Assembly (NCBI GenBank): GCA_030549775.1
Contig: CM060175.1
Span: forward strand, 12,360,455-12,424,454
Reading direction: 5' to 3'
Source of the DNA: Tamarix chinensis
Lineage: Eukaryota; Streptophyta; Magnoliopsida; Caryophyllales; Tamaricaceae
Length of the DNA stretch: 64,000 nucleotides
Shown here: positions 62,601 through 64,000 of the stretch, one piece after another
How the letters are laid out: every line of letters begins with the position of its first letter
How positions within the stretch are numbered: the stretch's first letter is position 1
Translations under genes and position numbers: made by a program
Notes under the pieces: model-generated
What the model was told of the DNA's origin: nothing
What the model saw: the letters and a program-made list of their open reading frames with translations, nothing else
Database searches by the model: none

Positions 62601-63041
62601 TTAGGCTGATGGTGATAAGCGGCAGTAGTGGTGGTGCACGGCAGCAGTGACAGTGGCTGAAAAAAGAGAAGAAAAGGGGAAAAGTTGAGGGCTGGGAAAA
62701 TGAGAGGGAGAATGAAGGTGGAAGTAAGGGTGGTTATGCTTGTCTAGCAGGAGAGGAAGAGAATGAGGGTGGCAGCACAGCCAAAGGTGGCGACGCACAA
62801 TGGCGGTGGTGGTGGCCGAAAATGGAAGAAGGAGAGAAAGAGAAAAAGAAAGGTGGGGGAGATTAAGGAGGGTCTGAAAGGGTTTTTGGAAGGTGAAAGA
62901 GGTAGTGGCAGCGGTGGTAGTGGTGGTGGATGGTGGCACGAAGGGTGGCAGAGGTGGAAGAAAGGGCTGATCGGGGAGGAAACTTTACACAACCGGGGTA
63001 GCTTGTGTAGGCAAATCAAGGGATATGGGAGGCGTAGTTAG
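62601..63041 (-). CDS. Pro/His/Ser-rich open stretch in LTR E, uncertain
   Basis: Minus-strand frames 62601-62939 and 62744-63019 lie downstream of the LTR E TATA box, equivalent in place to the Pro-rich stretches of LTRs C and D, and end just before the shared 'CCTTAGGTGG'-like block. The 'KTT(K/R)GAS' peptide is not visible in E. This weakens the case for a protein. Confidence 0.2.
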
Positions 63042-63193
63042 TTAGAGGGTGGTGCAAGGAGGACTTAGGTAGGGAGAGCAGGTGGCGAAGTTGGCTGACA
63101 GTAGCGAATGAAGTGTCTGAAGTGGCGGCGGTGCACAGGAGGGATTTTTGCTGGGTGGTGGGAAAAAGTCCTGAGATTGAGCTAGTGAGGGGT

Positions 63194-63205
63194 ATTTATA
63201 GAGTT
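63194..63205 (-). promoter_or_regulatory. TATA box of LTR E
   Basis: On the minus strand CTCTATAAATACCCC, almost identical to the LTR D box and pointing left, toward LTR C. Confidence 0.6.
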
Positions 63206-64000
63206 TAGAGGAGAGGGTAAGGTCGGTAGGATGACGAGAAATTAAGGTAGGTAGGGTTAGGGTTCGACGCTTGGCCAGCACAAATTCAAATCATGGCAAG
63301 GCATTTGTGCAGGAAAAAGAGGGTTTTGTGAGGAAGAAAAGGGAGGTGGGTTGGGTCGTGTTGACTGGCAATTCAGGGGAAGAGAAAGCGAGGAAAATTG
63401 GCCGGTCAGAACGTGTGTAACCGGCAGCACAATTCCCAGAGACGGGCAGTGTTGTAGGTTAACGATGGGAAAGGAGGAAGGAAGAAGAAGAAGGAAATGT
63501 AGTGTGGATTGGGCGGCTGGGGAAAAGAAGAAAAGAAAAGAAAAAGGAAGAACCGGCCGGTTGGCGCGGTAATGGGGGAAAATAAATGAAACCAGCGTTT
63601 CAAACCTAGGCCGCACTGAAGGAAGAAAAAGAAAGTGACGGGCCACGGAAATGCTAGGCCCAAATCGGAGAAAGAAGAGGGAAAGAAATGGAAAAAAGGA
63701 AGAAAAGAAAGAAAAAGTAAAAAGAGAAAAATAAATAGGCTGGCTATTTAAATTAATTTGGATATTTTGGATATTTAAAAATAATAATATTTAAATAAAA
63801 TAATATTTAAATCCCTGTTTAGGCTAATATAGGATTTTTAAAAGGTTTTTCATAAATTCCATTTTAATTAGCAAATCACACTAATTTTCTCTAATTAAAT
63901 TATTTCTAACATTCCTAATAATGTGGCCCTATTTATTCCCTCTTATTTAAATAAAAAAATTTATTTAATTAATTTCCAAAATAAAATTCTTAATTAGTTA

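Larger units (their letters stand above)
58706..64000 (-). mobile_element. LTR 'E' of the B/C/D type, minus strand, runs out of the window
   Basis: Plus-strand left end TGTAACACCTC is the 3' end of the LTR. It contains, in reverse order, the sites of LTRs C and D: GTTACCGCCACACTTAGTACC (58779), palindrome (59207-59223), CCAC...GTGG array (59405-59770), expanded minisatellite (60570-61460), the 'GCATGCTCCTACGCCTCC' block (61955), ATT/TAA microsatellites (62060-62520), a Pro-rich stretch (62601-63041), a TATA box (63194-63205) and a pyrimidine-rich tract. It sits in the gag of element F. The LTR start should lie just past 64000, so solo or full-length status is unknown. Confidence 0.8.

Overview
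This window reads as nuclear DNA of a flowering plant. It is AT-rich and has no intact cellular gene. Almost everything recognisable is a transposable element, an integrated plant pararetrovirus, or a decayed relative of these. The species cannot be named from the sequence. Support for a plant comes from chromovirus LTR retrotransposons with multi-kilobase LTRs, a Cassandra-type TRIM with a 5S-like promoter, CACTA and hAT elements, a FAR1/FHY3-type transposase relative, plant telomere-type CCCTAAA repeats and an endogenous Caulimoviridae copy.

Layout: 1-2601 is AT-rich DNA with a decayed tandem repeat. 2602-9195 is a large inverted repeat (arms about 0.9 kb) around a CACTA fragment that encodes a broken TNPA-like/Ulp1-type protein on the minus strand. 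9196-16630 is a heavily mutated endogenous pararetrovirus, florendovirus-like in its order: movement protein, coat, zinc knuckle, protease, RT/RNase H, then a second ORF. Its movement-protein region is split by a 518 bp hAT-type MITE with an 8 bp target duplication. 16631-19351 is AT-rich with microsatellites. 19352-23396 is a 4.0 kb solo LTR (D) with TSD TATAT. 23397-30783 holds interstitial telomere-like repeats, a FAR1-like pseudogene (minus strand), CACTA-like subterminal repeats and a possible copia LTR end.

30779-52364 is a four-level nest that can be read base by base. A minus-strand Ty3/gypsy chromovirus (element A, TSD CATAA at both ends) carries a Cassandra TRIM array inside its 5' LTR. 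That array carries solo LTR B inside its third LTR. B carries solo LTR C (5.5 kb, TSD GTGAC). 52596-58705 is a second minus-strand chromovirus (F), cut in its gag region by a further minus-strand LTR (E) that runs out of the window at 64000.

The LTRs of A, B, C, D and E share one architecture. In order it is: a pyrimidine-rich 5' part, a TATA box, a Pro/Ser/Thr-rich open stretch (seen in B-E), ATT microsatellites (seen in B-E), a 'TGCATGGG' minisatellite (C-E), a tandem array of a CCAC...TATAATA...GTGG motif, a conserved near-palindrome, and a GGGGTGTTACA end. Only the structural parts look maintained. All coding regions carry stops, frameshifts or lost catalytic residues. Comparisons of copies were done by eye.
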